A stretch of 64,000 nucleotides of DNA from Pseudaquidulcibacter sp964443435 (GCA_964443435.1 CAYUCW010000001.1:101347-165346); one strand, 5' to 3'; counted from the first letter of the stretch, positions 54,001-63,228 are shown. Numbers and translations: made by a program. The notes: generated from the sequence alone by a model not told the origin.

Positions 54001-55034
54001 GGCGAATTTTTATCATAACCATATTTTGACCTTCCAAGTACACTTGCAAGATCAAACCTAAAGCCATGAATACCGCCAAGCCTGTGCCAAGTCCTTAAAC
54101 TATCAAGTATAAGCCTAATTACTATTGGCTCGTCACAATCAAGTATATTGCCAGTTCCGGCATCATTTATATAATCAGATAAATCGCCATCTGGAAGTCT
54201 ATAATAAGTTTTATTATCTATGCCTCTAAAGGATAGTGTAGGGCCGTATTTATCGCCTTCGCCAGTGTGATTAAAAACAACATCAAGAATAGTTTGTATG
54301 CCATTTTCCTCAAGTGTTTTTACGCTATCACGGATTTCATTCCAACCATTTGGTGCAAGTCTTGGGTCAGGGCACATAAAGCCAATTGAATTATAACCCC
54401 AATAATTTGTAAGCCCTAATTTCCTTAAATGATTTTCTTCTATCCATGCATTTGTTGGCAATAATTCAATTGTATTTACTCCAAGATTTTTTAGATAATT
54501 TATTGAATCTTGACTGGCTAGAGCTTTAAATGTTCCTCTAATTTCTTTTGGAATTGAGCCTAAGTTTCTAGTGAAGCCCGAAACATGCATTTCATAAATA
54601 ATTGTTTCTTCTGGGCTTATTTTTGAAACTACGGCTTCTCTTATAATAGGTTTTATAATTCGCGCTTTTGGTACATATTGTGCGCTATTAATATCTGGAT
54701 TTAAAATTTCTTCACATAGTTTAAAGGGACGATTTATTTCAAGCGTATAAGGATCTAGTAACAAATTATTAGGATTAAATTTATTACCATTTTTAGGGTT
54801 ATCTTCGCCTTGAACTCTCAGGCCGTATAACATACCTTCTTTTGCATCATTAATATGTGCATAAAAAATATTTCCAAACTTATTTAAAAGAGGAAAACAA
54901 CCTATTTCATTCTCGTTTTCATCATAAAGAAAAATATCAATCGCTTCCGCATTTGCAGAAAATACTGCAAAATTTACACCTTTTGACGTAATGCTTGCAC
55001 CTAAAGGATCTGGCTTGCCAAGTGATAAATGCAA
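51015..55034 (-). CDS. Fused glycogen debranching enzyme (GlgX) and 4-alpha-glucanotransferase (MalQ)
   Basis: One 1339-aa frame with two complete enzymes. Residues 1 to about 660 are GlgX: CBM48-like start (GVNFAVFSANAEAIDIFLYD), VVFNHTGEGD, nucleophile Asp328 (GFRFDLAS), acid Glu364 (LIAEPWDCG) and Asp433 (CAHDGFSLQD). From about 670 to the end is MalQ (GH77), with its own N-terminal module, then GLSTQLYATKRDGDQGIGDF, Asp1104 (LRIDHAMGL), Glu1152 (GEDLGTVP) and Asp1202 (THDLPP). Together they would remove phosphorylase-limit branches and recycle the maltodextrins. No stop or frameshift lies at the junction. TTG start; first gene of the glg operon. Confidence 0.93.
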   Translation of the reverse strand: MHLSLGKPDPLGASITSKGVNFAVFSANAEAIDIFLYDENENEIGCFPLLNKFGNIFYAHINDAKEGMLYGLRVQGEDNPKNGNKFNPNNLLLDPYTLEINRPFKLCEEILNPDINSAQYVPKARIIKPIIREAVVSKISPEETIIYEMHVSGFTRNLGSIPKEIRGTFKALASQDSINYLKNLGVNTIELLPTNAWIEENHLRKLGLTNYWGYNSIGFMCPDPRLAPNGWNEIRDSVKTLEENGIQTILDVVFNHTGEGDKYGPTLSFRGIDNKTYYRLPDGDLSDYINDAGTGNILDCDEPIVIRLILDSLRTWHRLGGIHGFRFDLASVLGRSKYGYDKNSPLLNAIINDTDLSKLKLIAEPWDCGPGGYQVGNFPDEYIEWNDKYRDDIRKFWLGENSLSNFATRFCGSEDIYKSRLPSKSVNFICAHDGFSLQDLVSYNQKHNEANGENNRDGTNDNYSNNHGFEGETSDENINSERLKSQKALIATLLLSRGTPMLSMGMENGKTQFGNNNAYAQDNEITYIDWENINTELLDFTKKLIEIRKSHPALNANEFLTGTVQRDSLYKDIEWRNPNGDFPSDFEWNSSQNKQIGICLCKNSDRVFIIINANQQEHEFILPIPNDGYEWEILAANTNKLDINDLKFIAPSRSIIIFGEKTSKNAQYLPTSETLNKLITALGIEKEWWDITGKNTQVSFEAIKQIVKSMGYDCDTETKCLKSLKEYSNKFERRLLPFYLCFDETEQVSIDILQNKLSSNYLYIKGENLSFKIEILKENIIEIINKDGVKSLYLRQEIKGLKIGRYEIWCEHQPEIITKLTIAPKDAYLPEVLENKKISGLSTQLYATKRDGDQGIGDFANLKQALDETQKAGLAILAINPLHALFPFNRDRASPYYPSDRRFLEPHYINCDKFEGYKAYKTNSVIDYADVWNFKNKILQKEYLKLENIETDTDTSIIDFATFQALSEKFNGLNWHEWPEKYRLKDSKTIEEFKAKNQKRINYHIYLQSLCNLQFNEAKNNNLEIGLCRDLAIGSAPDGAEAWCNQNNIICNISIGAPPDPMGPKGQVWGLPPYNPLKLIETACENYIELFKTNMKYAGALRIDHAMGLMRQFWVPNGMDGADGTYVNFPFKYLLSELKLESHLSKCLIIGEDLGTVPHGFSEMMQSQNIYSYKVLQFELNDSFRPSEHYPSNSFTCAATHDLPPLIGWWENIDILERKAIGYYTQEETNDAIKQRDKEKQQLIYALKSHDLLDNDEIPQNMDIDLISKIHAFIASSSSKIIISQFEDLCADKIPINLPGTNMERPNWRNRQSKTIHEIFALDNYWSKEILNRIKNRNQ

Positions 55035-55246
55035 ACTTTTTACTTTCTTATATGGTTAAAAATCATGCGATTAATTTTGATTATGAATAGAAAACTAATA
55101 AATTCAATTAAGAAAAAGCATTGCTTGATGTATTTTATAACATGCCTAAATTAAGCGCATTTAAAAGTAATTTATGAATTTCCTAAATGATTGTATTTTC
55201 TAAATAACTAATATAAAATCTTTGAAAAGTTACAAAGGAAACCAAA

Positions 55247-57460
55247 ATGAAAAAAGCCTTATTAAGTGCACTATTATCATGCACTTTTATTACAAGTTCT
55301 GCATTAACTATAAATATAGTTTCTAGTTCTCTTGCCCTTGCTCAGACTAAAGATGATGCGGAAATTAAGGCTGAGAAAATGCTTGCCCAGATGACCCAAA
55401 AAGAAAAAATTCAAATGGTTATGGGGTATTTTGCAACAAATGCACCTTGGAAAAATTTTACAAGGCATCAAAAAAGTCTTGCAGATTCCGCTGGTTTTAT
55501 TGATGGAATAGAACGTCTTGGTATTCCGCCGCAATATCAAACTGATGCCGGTGTTGGGGTTGCTACGCAAAGGTCCCCAACCCCGCGTGAGCGCACTGCA
55601 ATACCATCTGGCATCGCAATTGCCTCTAGCTGGAACCCACAAATTGGATTTGATGGTGGTGCATTAATAGGAAAAGAAGCGCGTCTATCTGGCTTTAATG
55701 TTATGCTTGCAGGCGGTATTAATTTAATGATTGACCCAAGAAATGGTCGTAATTTTGAATATGGTGGTGAAGATCCTTTATTAGCAGGTCTTGTTATTGG
55801 CAATGCCATTAAGGGCATTCAATCGAATAATATTATATCAACTTTAAAGCATTTTGCATTCAATAATCAAGAAACAAATAGATTCTCTATTAATGTTAAG
55901 ATTGATGAAAAAGCAGCTATGCAATCTGAATTATTAGCATTTAGAATTGCAAATGAAGTAGCAAGACCAGGAGCGGTTATGTGCGCATATAATCGTGTGA
56001 ATGAGTTTTATGCTTGTGAAAATGATTGGCTTTTAAACAAAGTTCTTAAAAAAGAATGGGGCTTTAAAGGTTATGTAATGTCAGATTGGGGAGCTACTCA
56101 TTCTACAATACCTGCTGCTAATAATGGTTTAGACCAGCAATCTGGCTTTCCTTTTGATAAGTCGGCTTATTTTGCAGACCCATTGCTTGAAGCGGTAGAT
56201 AATAATCATGTTCCACAAAAACGTTTAGATGATATGGTAAAGCGCATATTATGGGCAATGTATGATAATGGTTTATTTGATAATCCAGTAAATGGTGACC
56301 AAAGTAATTTAATAGATTTTGCAGCTCACGCTAAAATTACCGAAAAAGCAGCACTTGAATCAATAGTCTTGCTAAAGAATGAAAATAACATTCTTCCACT
56401 TGCAAAATCAGTAAAGAAAATTGCTATTATTGGCGGTCATGCTGATAAGGGCGTGCTTTCTGGTGGCGGTTCTTCACAGGTTTATCCGAAAGGTGGCTTG
56501 GCTGTACCTAATGAAGGGCCAGATAGTTTCCCAGGGCCAATGGTTTATTACCCGTCATCTCCAATGCTTGAATTGGCAAAACTAACAAAAGCTAAGATTA
56601 CTTATAATAATGGTAAAAATATTGAAGAAGCGGCAATACTGGCTAAAAATTCTGATTTAGTTATTGTATTTGCAAATCAATGGACCGGTGAAAGTATTGA
56701 TGCACCTGATTTAAATCTACCAAATGGCGGAAATGAGCTAATTAGTAAAATTGCAGATGCAAATTCTAAAACAATTGTAGTTTTGCAAACTGGTGGCCCT
56801 GTAGTTATGCCTTGGCTTAATAAAGTAAGTGGCGTTCTTGAGGCTTGGTATCCTGGTACTAGTGGCGGCTCTGCAATTGCTAAGATTATTACTGGTGCCG
56901 AAAACCCATCAGGCGCGCTTTCAGTTAGTTTCCCTAAGTCAATTGCCCAACTTCCAAGACCTGTCATTGATGGCGATACCAAAAATGATAATTATAGAGG
57001 CAGTACTAATTATAATATAGAAGGCGCTGCAATCGGATATAAATGGTTTGAAAAGACTGGACAAAAACCATTATTTAGTTTTGGTCATGGTCTAAGTTAT
57101 ACTAGTTTTTCAGGATCTAATTTCTTAGCAAAAATTGATAATAACAATATAAGTACTAGCTTCACTATTAAAAATACTGGTAAAAAAGCCGGAAAAGCAA
57201 TTGCGCAAGTTTACGCTTCCTCTGTTGATAATTTTTGGGAGGCACCAAGAAGATTAGTAGGTTTTAACAAAATAAGCTTAAAATCTGGAGAATTTAAAAA
57301 ATCAAATATAGCTTTGGATCCAAAACTTTTAGCGGTTTATGATACGTCTATAAGCAAATATGTAATTAAAGCAGGAAGCTATAATTTGACTTTAGCTAAT
57401 TCAACTGGTGAAGTTTCGCAAACTACCACGATTAATTTGAAAGAAATGGTTTTGAACTAA
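55247..57460 (+). CDS. bglX: Secreted beta-glucosidase, GH3 family (BglX-like)
   Basis: 737-aa periplasmic enzyme that splits beta-glucosides. Signal peptide with likely cut after ALA (residue 32). GH3 barrel with RNGRNFEYGGEDPLLAG (from 165), KHFAFNNQETNR, and nucleophile Asp280 (VMSDWGATHS); then the alpha/beta domain (from about 340, LLKNENNILPL) and a fibronectin-like C-terminal domain (from about 600). Ribosome site AAAGGA. Divergent from the glg operon, convergent with the ROK repressor across a hairpin. The symbol is tentative within the GH3 family. Confidence 0.88.
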   Translation: MKKALLSALLSCTFITSSALTINIVSSSLALAQTKDDAEIKAEKMLAQMTQKEKIQMVMGYFATNAPWKNFTRHQKSLADSAGFIDGIERLGIPPQYQTDAGVGVATQRSPTPRERTAIPSGIAIASSWNPQIGFDGGALIGKEARLSGFNVMLAGGINLMIDPRNGRNFEYGGEDPLLAGLVIGNAIKGIQSNNIISTLKHFAFNNQETNRFSINVKIDEKAAMQSELLAFRIANEVARPGAVMCAYNRVNEFYACENDWLLNKVLKKEWGFKGYVMSDWGATHSTIPAANNGLDQQSGFPFDKSAYFADPLLEAVDNNHVPQKRLDDMVKRILWAMYDNGLFDNPVNGDQSNLIDFAAHAKITEKAALESIVLLKNENNILPLAKSVKKIAIIGGHADKGVLSGGGSSQVYPKGGLAVPNEGPDSFPGPMVYYPSSPMLELAKLTKAKITYNNGKNIEEAAILAKNSDLVIVFANQWTGESIDAPDLNLPNGGNELISKIADANSKTIVVLQTGGPVVMPWLNKVSGVLEAWYPGTSGGSAIAKIITGAENPSGALSVSFPKSIAQLPRPVIDGDTKNDNYRGSTNYNIEGAAIGYKWFEKTGQKPLFSFGHGLSYTSFSGSNFLAKIDNNNISTSFTIKNTGKKAGKAIAQVYASSVDNFWEAPRRLVGFNKISLKSGEFKKSNIALDPKLLAVYDTSISKYVIKAGSYNLTLANSTGEVSQTTTINLKEMVLN

Positions 57461-57471
57461 ACTAATTATAA

Positions 57472-57495
57472 TAAAGGGAGCATTTGCTCCCTTTA
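57472..57495. terminator. Bidirectional hairpin between bglX and the ROK repressor
   Basis: Perfect 10-bp stem TAAAGGGAGC/GCTCCCTTTA with loop ATTT, placed exactly in the 36-bp gap between two convergent stops. T-runs are short but the stem is strong. Confidence 0.7.
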
Positions 57496-57496
57496 C

Positions 57497-58720
57497 TTAT
57501 GCCGACATTTCATGAGTATTTTTAAATACATTTGTATGTGGCAATAGTTTATTCTGTATAACCAAAACTGCGGCGCCAAGTGCAGGCGCATCCCCAGATG
57601 ATGAAGCTCTCTTAAATCTTGTGATAGCAGGGACTTTAGAAACAAGTTTTAAATCATCAAGTTTCTTATTTAAAATATCGCATAATCTTTCCATAATAGA
57701 AGACGGAATGCGGCTTCCGATAAAGTGAATTTCTGGATTAAGGGCAATATTAATTGTAAGTGAAGGAGTAAAGAAAATATCGGCAACTTTTTGTATCCAT
57801 TTATTTACGTAAACTTCGTATTCTGGATTTTCTAATTCGGTAGGCTCATTTATTTCAATTTTATTCTCACGCAAATAATTATATAATGAATAGATTGAGA
57901 TAGTATCTTGTAAAGTCTCTTTACTGCCCTCAGTTACAGGTAAATATCCAATTTCACCACTCTTGTTAAATGCACCTTTGTATGATTCACTATTAATAAC
58001 AAAACCACAACCAAGTCCAGCAGAAATTAAGCTATAAACAAAGCTTTTATAAATAAGTCCGTCACCAAATTGCAATTCACCAATCGCAGACACGGTAGCG
58101 TCATTTTCAATATAGCAACTAAGATTTAGAGCGTCAGAAATTAATTCTTCAATTTTTACATTCGACCATTCTGAATATTTTTCAGGACGGTTAGGGAATT
58201 CAATAAATCCAATATCATCAGGTATTGCAATTGCAATACCAATAGTTTTCTTTTTATTATTTGAATTTAAAGCGTAAAACTTCTCAGCGTTATCTATAGT
58301 GAATTTTAAAACCTCATCTGGCATAGCAAAATTAGTTTCTATTGAATCTCTATAAATGGTTTGTCCTACAAAATCCATAACTATAAAGGTAATATGGTCT
58401 CTATCAATATTTAAACCAAAACTAAAAGCACCATTTGGATTAGCAATGAATTTAGTCGCTGGCTGTCCACGTCCACCAAAAATACGACCATTCTTTTTTA
58501 CTAATCCATCCGATAAAAGCCTGTTAGTGATATTAGCGATTGCAGGCGCTGTTAAACCAGTTAAACGTGACAATTCCGCACGAGTAATCGGGCCATTAGC
58601 GCGTATAGCCTGTAATGTAACTCTTTGGTTATGATCGCCAGCGCGAACAAGATTTGTCCCAGAAAACTTATCATTATTACTTGTATCGGAATTATTTGTA
58701 TGTTTTATCACTATAGTCAT
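57497..58720 (-). CDS. ROK-family transcriptional repressor
   Basis: 407-aa NagC/XylR-type repressor: winged-helix part at residues about 30-85 (ITRAELSRLTGLTAPAIANITNRLLSDGLV) and a ROK sugar-binding domain after it. The zinc motif CxCGxxGCxE, which is usual in ROK proteins, is absent; the equivalent stretch reads GEIGYLPVTEGSKETL. Sits between two GH3 genes and a ROK kinase, so it probably senses glucose or a beta-glucoside and controls this locus; that is inference. Confidence 0.88.
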   Translation of the reverse strand: MTIVIKHTNNSDTSNNDKFSGTNLVRAGDHNQRVTLQAIRANGPITRAELSRLTGLTAPAIANITNRLLSDGLVKKNGRIFGGRGQPATKFIANPNGAFSFGLNIDRDHITFIVMDFVGQTIYRDSIETNFAMPDEVLKFTIDNAEKFYALNSNNKKKTIGIAIAIPDDIGFIEFPNRPEKYSEWSNVKIEELISDALNLSCYIENDATVSAIGELQFGDGLIYKSFVYSLISAGLGCGFVINSESYKGAFNKSGEIGYLPVTEGSKETLQDTISIYSLYNYLRENKIEINEPTELENPEYEVYVNKWIQKVADIFFTPSLTINIALNPEIHFIGSRIPSSIMERLCDILNKKLDDLKLVSKVPAITRFKRASSSGDAPALGAAVLVIQNKLLPHTNVFKNTHEMSA

Positions 58721-58743
58721 ATTTTCTAATAATTCATAATCTC

Positions 58744-58757
58744 AAATTTGCAAATTT
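58744..58757. promoter_or_regulatory. 14-bp perfect palindrome upstream of the ROK repressor
   Basis: AAATTTGCAAATTT reads the same on both strands and lies 24 bp before the repressor start, in the 83-bp gap after the kinase gene. It could be the repressor's own operator. No second copy is seen upstream of bglX, the kinase or the lipoprotein GH3 gene. Confidence 0.4.
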
Positions 58758-58803
58758 TTTTTTTAATTTTGTGCAAAAACACTTATTTTATGGGGTAATT
58801 ATA

Positions 58804-59751
58804 TTAAACAATAACCAAATCGCTCTGTTGACGCCATAAATATGCTGCACCTCTTACGCCAGAAGCGTCTCCATGTATAGCTTTCTCAATGCGCCCTTGC
58901 CAATTTTGACCAAAAACATAAGACTGAATCGATTCCATTAAACCATCATAAATTTCGTCGGCAAGTGATAAGCCGCCACCAAAAACAATTACATCTGGGT
59001 CATAAGTATTAATTACTGCGGCAAGGCCTCGCCCAAGCCTATTTACAAGTCTTTTAATAGCTTGTTTAGCTTGTTCATCACCATTTCTTGCAGAATCAAA
59101 TATTTCGTGCGCTTTGAGATCTTTTGAATTGATTAGATTAAACTCTCTTGCAAGACCAGTTCCTGAAATCCAAGTTTCAATACAGCCCTTTTGACCACAC
59201 CAACAAGGAGCAGCTGCTTGAACTTCTTCTATAGTCGGCCAGGGAAGAGGGGAGTGACCCCATTCACCAGCAAGGCCAGATGACCCATGTAATAATTGAC
59301 CATCAAAAACTAAACCGCCACCGCATCCAGTTCCTAAAATAACAGCAAAAACGCTAAATGCACCATAAGCCGCACCGTCTAATGCTTCGGATAATGCTAA
59401 GCAATTTGCATCATTTGCAAGTCTAACGCTTTTACCTAATACTTCTTCAAGGTCTTTTTTAAAAGGCAGGCCATTTAAATAAGTGGTATTGGCATTAATA
59501 AGAGTATTAGTTCTTGGTGAAACTGTACCTGGCATAGCAACACCAACAGTATAGTCATCGTTTATTAGTGATGGATCGTTTTCTTGAACTTCTAGTAATA
59601 AATCATTAATAAGCTCTTTAATTGCATTTATTGATTTAGTGTATTCGCCTGGGTTAAAAACTCGCTTACTTGCAAGCATATTACTTTTGTCATCCATAGC
59701 GGCGGCTTCTATTTTTGTGCCACCAAAATCGATACCAATATATATCGTCAT
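58804..59751 (-). CDS. ROK-family sugar kinase (glucokinase/fructokinase type)
   Basis: 315-aa cytosolic hexokinase. ATP motif IGIDFGGTKIEAAA, catalytic Asp in ANDANCLALSEA, GTGCGGGLVFDGQL, the zinc motif CWCGQKGCIETW and VFGGGLS. GEWGHSPLPWP before the zinc motif is like Mak-type fructokinases, but with two glucosidases nearby glucose is as likely a substrate. A G-rich ribosome site (GGGGG) precedes the ATG. Probably in one transcript with the ROK repressor. Confidence 0.9.
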   Translation of the reverse strand: MTIYIGIDFGGTKIEAAAMDDKSNMLASKRVFNPGEYTKSINAIKELINDLLLEVQENDPSLINDDYTVGVAMPGTVSPRTNTLINANTTYLNGLPFKKDLEEVLGKSVRLANDANCLALSEALDGAAYGAFSVFAVILGTGCGGGLVFDGQLLHGSSGLAGEWGHSPLPWPTIEEVQAAAPCWCGQKGCIETWISGTGLAREFNLINSKDLKAHEIFDSARNGDEQAKQAIKRLVNRLGRGLAAVINTYDPDVIVFGGGLSLADEIYDGLMESIQSYVFGQNWQGRIEKAIHGDASGVRGAAYLWRQQSDLVIV

Positions 59752-59930
59752 AATTTTTTCCCCCGCAGCTTTGTTTTTTAATAAATAAATATAATTATCT
59801 TATTAAATAATGAATATTAATTAAAAAAATAAATCAGAACAAACTGAAAATAAAAATTTGTTTTAAATACAATTGTTTGATTATTTAAACATAAGAAAAA
59901 TTATACAGTAGTTTCTTTATGTTTAATAAA

Positions 59931-59954
59931 AAAGGGCCGAATAATCGGCCCTTT
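59931..59954 (-). terminator. Intrinsic terminator of the GH3 lipoprotein gene
   Basis: Perfect 10-bp stem AAAGGGCCGA/TCGGCCCTTT with a 4-nt loop. Read on the minus strand it starts 2 bp after the stop of the GH3 gene and ends in a run of seven T. The clearest terminator in the window. Confidence 0.9.
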
Positions 59955-59956
59955 GT

Positions 59957-62548
59957 TTATTCTGGGCAAACTGCGTCGCCACTATCATTAGAAGTAATTT
60001 CTATACTATCGTAAGAAATACTAAGCTTAGAGCTAGTACTAATGGCAAATGGCATACTAATTTGCTTCATGTCTTGCCCATCATTTTTAAAGCAAGATAG
60101 GCGCATTGTTAAAGTACCCCATTTACCAACTGGCGTTCTTGCAAGTAATTTATCAATTTTTCCGCCTTGAGATATATTTTCATCTCTACCCACATTAAAA
60201 TTAATAGTACCAGTTATTGGCGCATCAAGGCGATAACGTAATTTAATAACCATATCACCAGTGGTTTGTCTTGATAAATCAACTTTATCACCAGTAGCCC
60301 TAGCAATTCCAAGTCCAGCACCATTAAATACTAGTTTTCTTGCAGACTCTTGTGCTGCGGCATCAATTACTGTTTGAGTGACTATGCCTTTAGGGCTTGT
60401 ACCGCTTTCATTTGATTTAGTTGCACCATTTATGTCTGCAACAACAAATGACCAAGGTGCTTTAAATCTTCCAGATGTGAAAATAGTATCAAATTTAACT
60501 ATACCAGTACCAGTTATACCAGAGTTTTCACTAAGCATTTCTAAATTCATTGGATTTGAATAAGTCAATCCATAGCCGTAAGCGAATTGAGGGTCATAAG
60601 GCTTAAATAAAGAATTTAATGGGCCACCATTGGCAATTTTTGGCCAAGAGAAAGACAGCTTTCCTGTAAAGTCAAAACGCTTTTTGCCTTCATTATCGCC
60701 GATTAATAGATCTGCAACACCGCCGCCTTCAGATCCTGGAAGGAATGCTGCAACAAAAGCGTCAGATGCATTAATCTCTGGATTAGTAAACATTGGACGA
60801 CCAGAAAGGAATACAGTTACAACCGGAATCCCTTGGGCTTTAAGGCTCTTAATAAGCGCTAAATCTTTTGCTTCTTCTGGCTGATAATCAAGATTTGCTC
60901 TATCGCCTTGGAATTCTGCATAAGGCTCTTCACCAATTACTACTATTGCCGCATCTGGCTTTTTCGTAAATTTACCATCTACACTAAGGGTAGCTGTGCC
61001 GCCCATTTTGCTTACGGCATCTTTAATGCCGCCATAAATACTTTGACCATTAGGGAAGTCTGAATTTGAATTACCAGTACCCTGCCAAGTAATTGTCCAG
61101 CCACCTGATTGCTTGCCAATATTATCAGCGCCGTCGCCAGCCACAAGAATATTGCTTCCGCCTTTTAAAGGTAAAGTTTTATTGTTATTTTTAATAAGAA
61201 CTAATGATTTTCTCACAGATTCTCTGGCGATTGCACGATGCTCAGGTGAGCCAAGATTTTGGAACTGCCCTGAAAGTGCTCTCTCTTTTGGAGCGCCTAA
61301 AGTGAATAAGCCAGTTTTGAATTTACCACGTAAAATTCTTCTTACGGCATCATCAAGACGTGCCATAGGAATCTCACCAGATTTTACTTGGGCAAGTGTA
61401 TTGTGATAAAGATCTTTCCAACTATCCGGGGCCATATACATATCAAGCCCAGCATTTAAGGCCTGTGGGCAGTTAGTATTTGTACAGCCAGGTAATTGTC
61501 CATGTGCATTCCAGTCACCAACTACAAAACCTTGGAAGCCCATTCGGTCTTTTAATACGTCAGTAAGTAAATATTTTGAACCAGTAATTTTATCGCCATT
61601 CCAACTAGAGAATGAAGCCATAACCGAAACAGTTCCAGCTTCAATAGAAGGTGGATAACCGGCATTGTGAATATTAACTAACTCTTCTTCAGAAATAATA
61701 GCATTGCCTTGGTCAACGCCATCTTTCGTGCCGCCATCACCAAGGAAATGTTTTGCAGTTGCCGCAATATGACCAGGTTTAATTCCATTATCGCCGCCAT
61801 CTGTGCCTTGCAGGCCTTCAACCATTTTGCCGGCATAAGAGCGAACTATCTCAGGGTGCTCACTATAGCCTTCATATGCTCTACCCCATCTATCATCTTG
61901 AGGAACAGCAACAGTCGGGGCAAATGTCCAATCAACACCTGCAATCGCCATTTCTTTAGCGGTCACTTGTCCTATTTTCTTAATAAGTTCAGGGTCGCGC
62001 ATATTCCCAAGACCAATATTATGCGGGAAAATAATTGCACCAATCAAGTTTGAATGACCATGAACTGCGTCAATACCAAATAAAACAGGAATTTTTACTT
62101 TCGAAGGACGCTCAAGGCCAGCTTTCCAAAAATCATCTGCTAAATCAAGCCAAGCTTGAGGGCTAGATCTTTCATTGCCATTAGGCGCAGAATTGCCGCC
62201 CGCAAGTATTGAACCCAATGGATATTTTTTCAAATCTTCAGGTTTAATAAAAGCAATATCACCTTGAATTGTTTGACCAACTTTTTCTTCTAAAGTCATA
62301 TCAGCCATTAAAGCGGTGATTTTATTTTCAATCTCTGCATCAATAAGGCCTGCATCTTTTGTAGTTGGCCATAAATTAATATTATATTTAGAAGGTGTAG
62401 CAGCAACACTTGCATTTGGCGAAGAAACTTCAGCGGCAGGGGCAGGCATAGACGATGTTGTCGCGCACCCAGAAAGTGAAACTATTGCGAAAGTCGTTAT
62501 TGCAGTTGCAGTCAATAGCTTCGATTTAGAGCTTTTAAAATTTGTCAT
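59957..62548 (-). CDS. GH3 exo-beta-glucanase lipoprotein
   Basis: 863-aa enzyme like exo-1,3/1,4-beta-glucosidases. Lipoprotein signal with lipobox LSGC (Cys28), so outer-membrane or periplasm-anchored. GH3 barrel: FGIDAVHGHSN (near 158), KHFLGDGGTKDGVDQG (266-281), nucleophile Asp345 (VVGDWNAHGQ); second domain with SLVLIKNNNKTLPL and the acid in VVIGEEPYAEFQGDR; and a C-terminal galactose-binding-like module of about 180 residues (from about 680). Ribosome site TAGGA. It should cut glucose from the ends of beta-glucans at the surface, upstream of bglX. It has its own terminator. Confidence 0.9.
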   Translation of the reverse strand: MTNFKSSKSKLLTATAITTFAIVSLSGCATTSSMPAPAAEVSSPNASVAATPSKYNINLWPTTKDAGLIDAEIENKITALMADMTLEEKVGQTIQGDIAFIKPEDLKKYPLGSILAGGNSAPNGNERSSPQAWLDLADDFWKAGLERPSKVKIPVLFGIDAVHGHSNLIGAIIFPHNIGLGNMRDPELIKKIGQVTAKEMAIAGVDWTFAPTVAVPQDDRWGRAYEGYSEHPEIVRSYAGKMVEGLQGTDGGDNGIKPGHIAATAKHFLGDGGTKDGVDQGNAIISEEELVNIHNAGYPPSIEAGTVSVMASFSSWNGDKITGSKYLLTDVLKDRMGFQGFVVGDWNAHGQLPGCTNTNCPQALNAGLDMYMAPDSWKDLYHNTLAQVKSGEIPMARLDDAVRRILRGKFKTGLFTLGAPKERALSGQFQNLGSPEHRAIARESVRKSLVLIKNNNKTLPLKGGSNILVAGDGADNIGKQSGGWTITWQGTGNSNSDFPNGQSIYGGIKDAVSKMGGTATLSVDGKFTKKPDAAIVVIGEEPYAEFQGDRANLDYQPEEAKDLALIKSLKAQGIPVVTVFLSGRPMFTNPEINASDAFVAAFLPGSEGGGVADLLIGDNEGKKRFDFTGKLSFSWPKIANGGPLNSLFKPYDPQFAYGYGLTYSNPMNLEMLSENSGITGTGIVKFDTIFTSGRFKAPWSFVVADINGATKSNESGTSPKGIVTQTVIDAAAQESARKLVFNGAGLGIARATGDKVDLSRQTTGDMVIKLRYRLDAPITGTINFNVGRDENISQGGKIDKLLARTPVGKWGTLTMRLSCFKNDGQDMKQISMPFAISTSSKLSISYDSIEITSNDSGDAVCPE

Positions 62549-62687
62549 TTTTTCCTACCTTAAACTAATTTTTTATTCGATTAATAATGTAATTCAACAC
62601 AATAATTAAATATATTTTATTTAATCTTAAGGCAGGTTTTTTTGTTTTGCAATATATTGTTTTAGTAAAAGTGTAAGTTTTGCAGTC

Positions 62688-63227
62688 TTAAAATTTATGC
62701 GCTATTTCAATTGCCATTTTACAACCAGTTTTAATGGCATTTGAAAGAATAGGGTGACCAGTACCATATGAGATTGCATCATTTTTATGCGCAATTTCTT
62801 CTTCTTTAAATTTAGTAATTTGTGATTTTAATTCATTATTTTTACCATTTAAAACGATTTCTTGTGAGAAGTAATGTCCTTCGATTACTTCTTCCACTGC
62901 GGCGGTGCATGTATGTACCGCACTTATACCAATAAGCGCAGTTGAAGTGCCAAGCAATTGAGCCATTGGTTTGAAGAATGGTTCAAAAATTGTAGGTCTA
63001 ACTTTTTCAATTTTAATTTTTTCATCAAAAAAAGCTTTATGGATTAATTCGTCGTGCTCTTGATGTTCAAGTTGCTTATCAATTTGGCTTTCAAGCTTTG
63101 TGTTTTTAAATACATTTCTTTGCGCTTTGTAAATTTCAACGGCCGCCATTTCACCCGCTTGATCTACGCGAATGATAGAATCAATATCAAATGTTTTACC
63201 TGGTAATGTTGGTCTTGGTTTGCGCAT
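62688..63227 (-). CDS. coq7: 5-demethoxyubiquinone hydroxylase COQ7
   Basis: Di-iron monooxygenase of ubiquinone synthesis. 179 aa. Carboxylate and histidine ligands are visible in VDQAGEMAAVEIY, EHQEHDELIH, AVEEVIEGHY and KEEEIAHKND. It starts 1 bp after the dsbB stop, so dsbB-coq7 is an operon; the gene implies aerobic respiration with ubiquinone. Confidence 0.94.
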   Translation of the reverse strand: MRKPRPTLPGKTFDIDSIIRVDQAGEMAAVEIYKAQRNVFKNTKLESQIDKQLEHQEHDELIHKAFFDEKIKIEKVRPTIFEPFFKPMAQLLGTSTALIGISAVHTCTAAVEEVIEGHYFSQEIVLNGKNNELKSQITKFKEEEIAHKNDAISYGTGHPILSNAIKTGCKMAIEIAHKF

Positions 63228-63228
63228 A

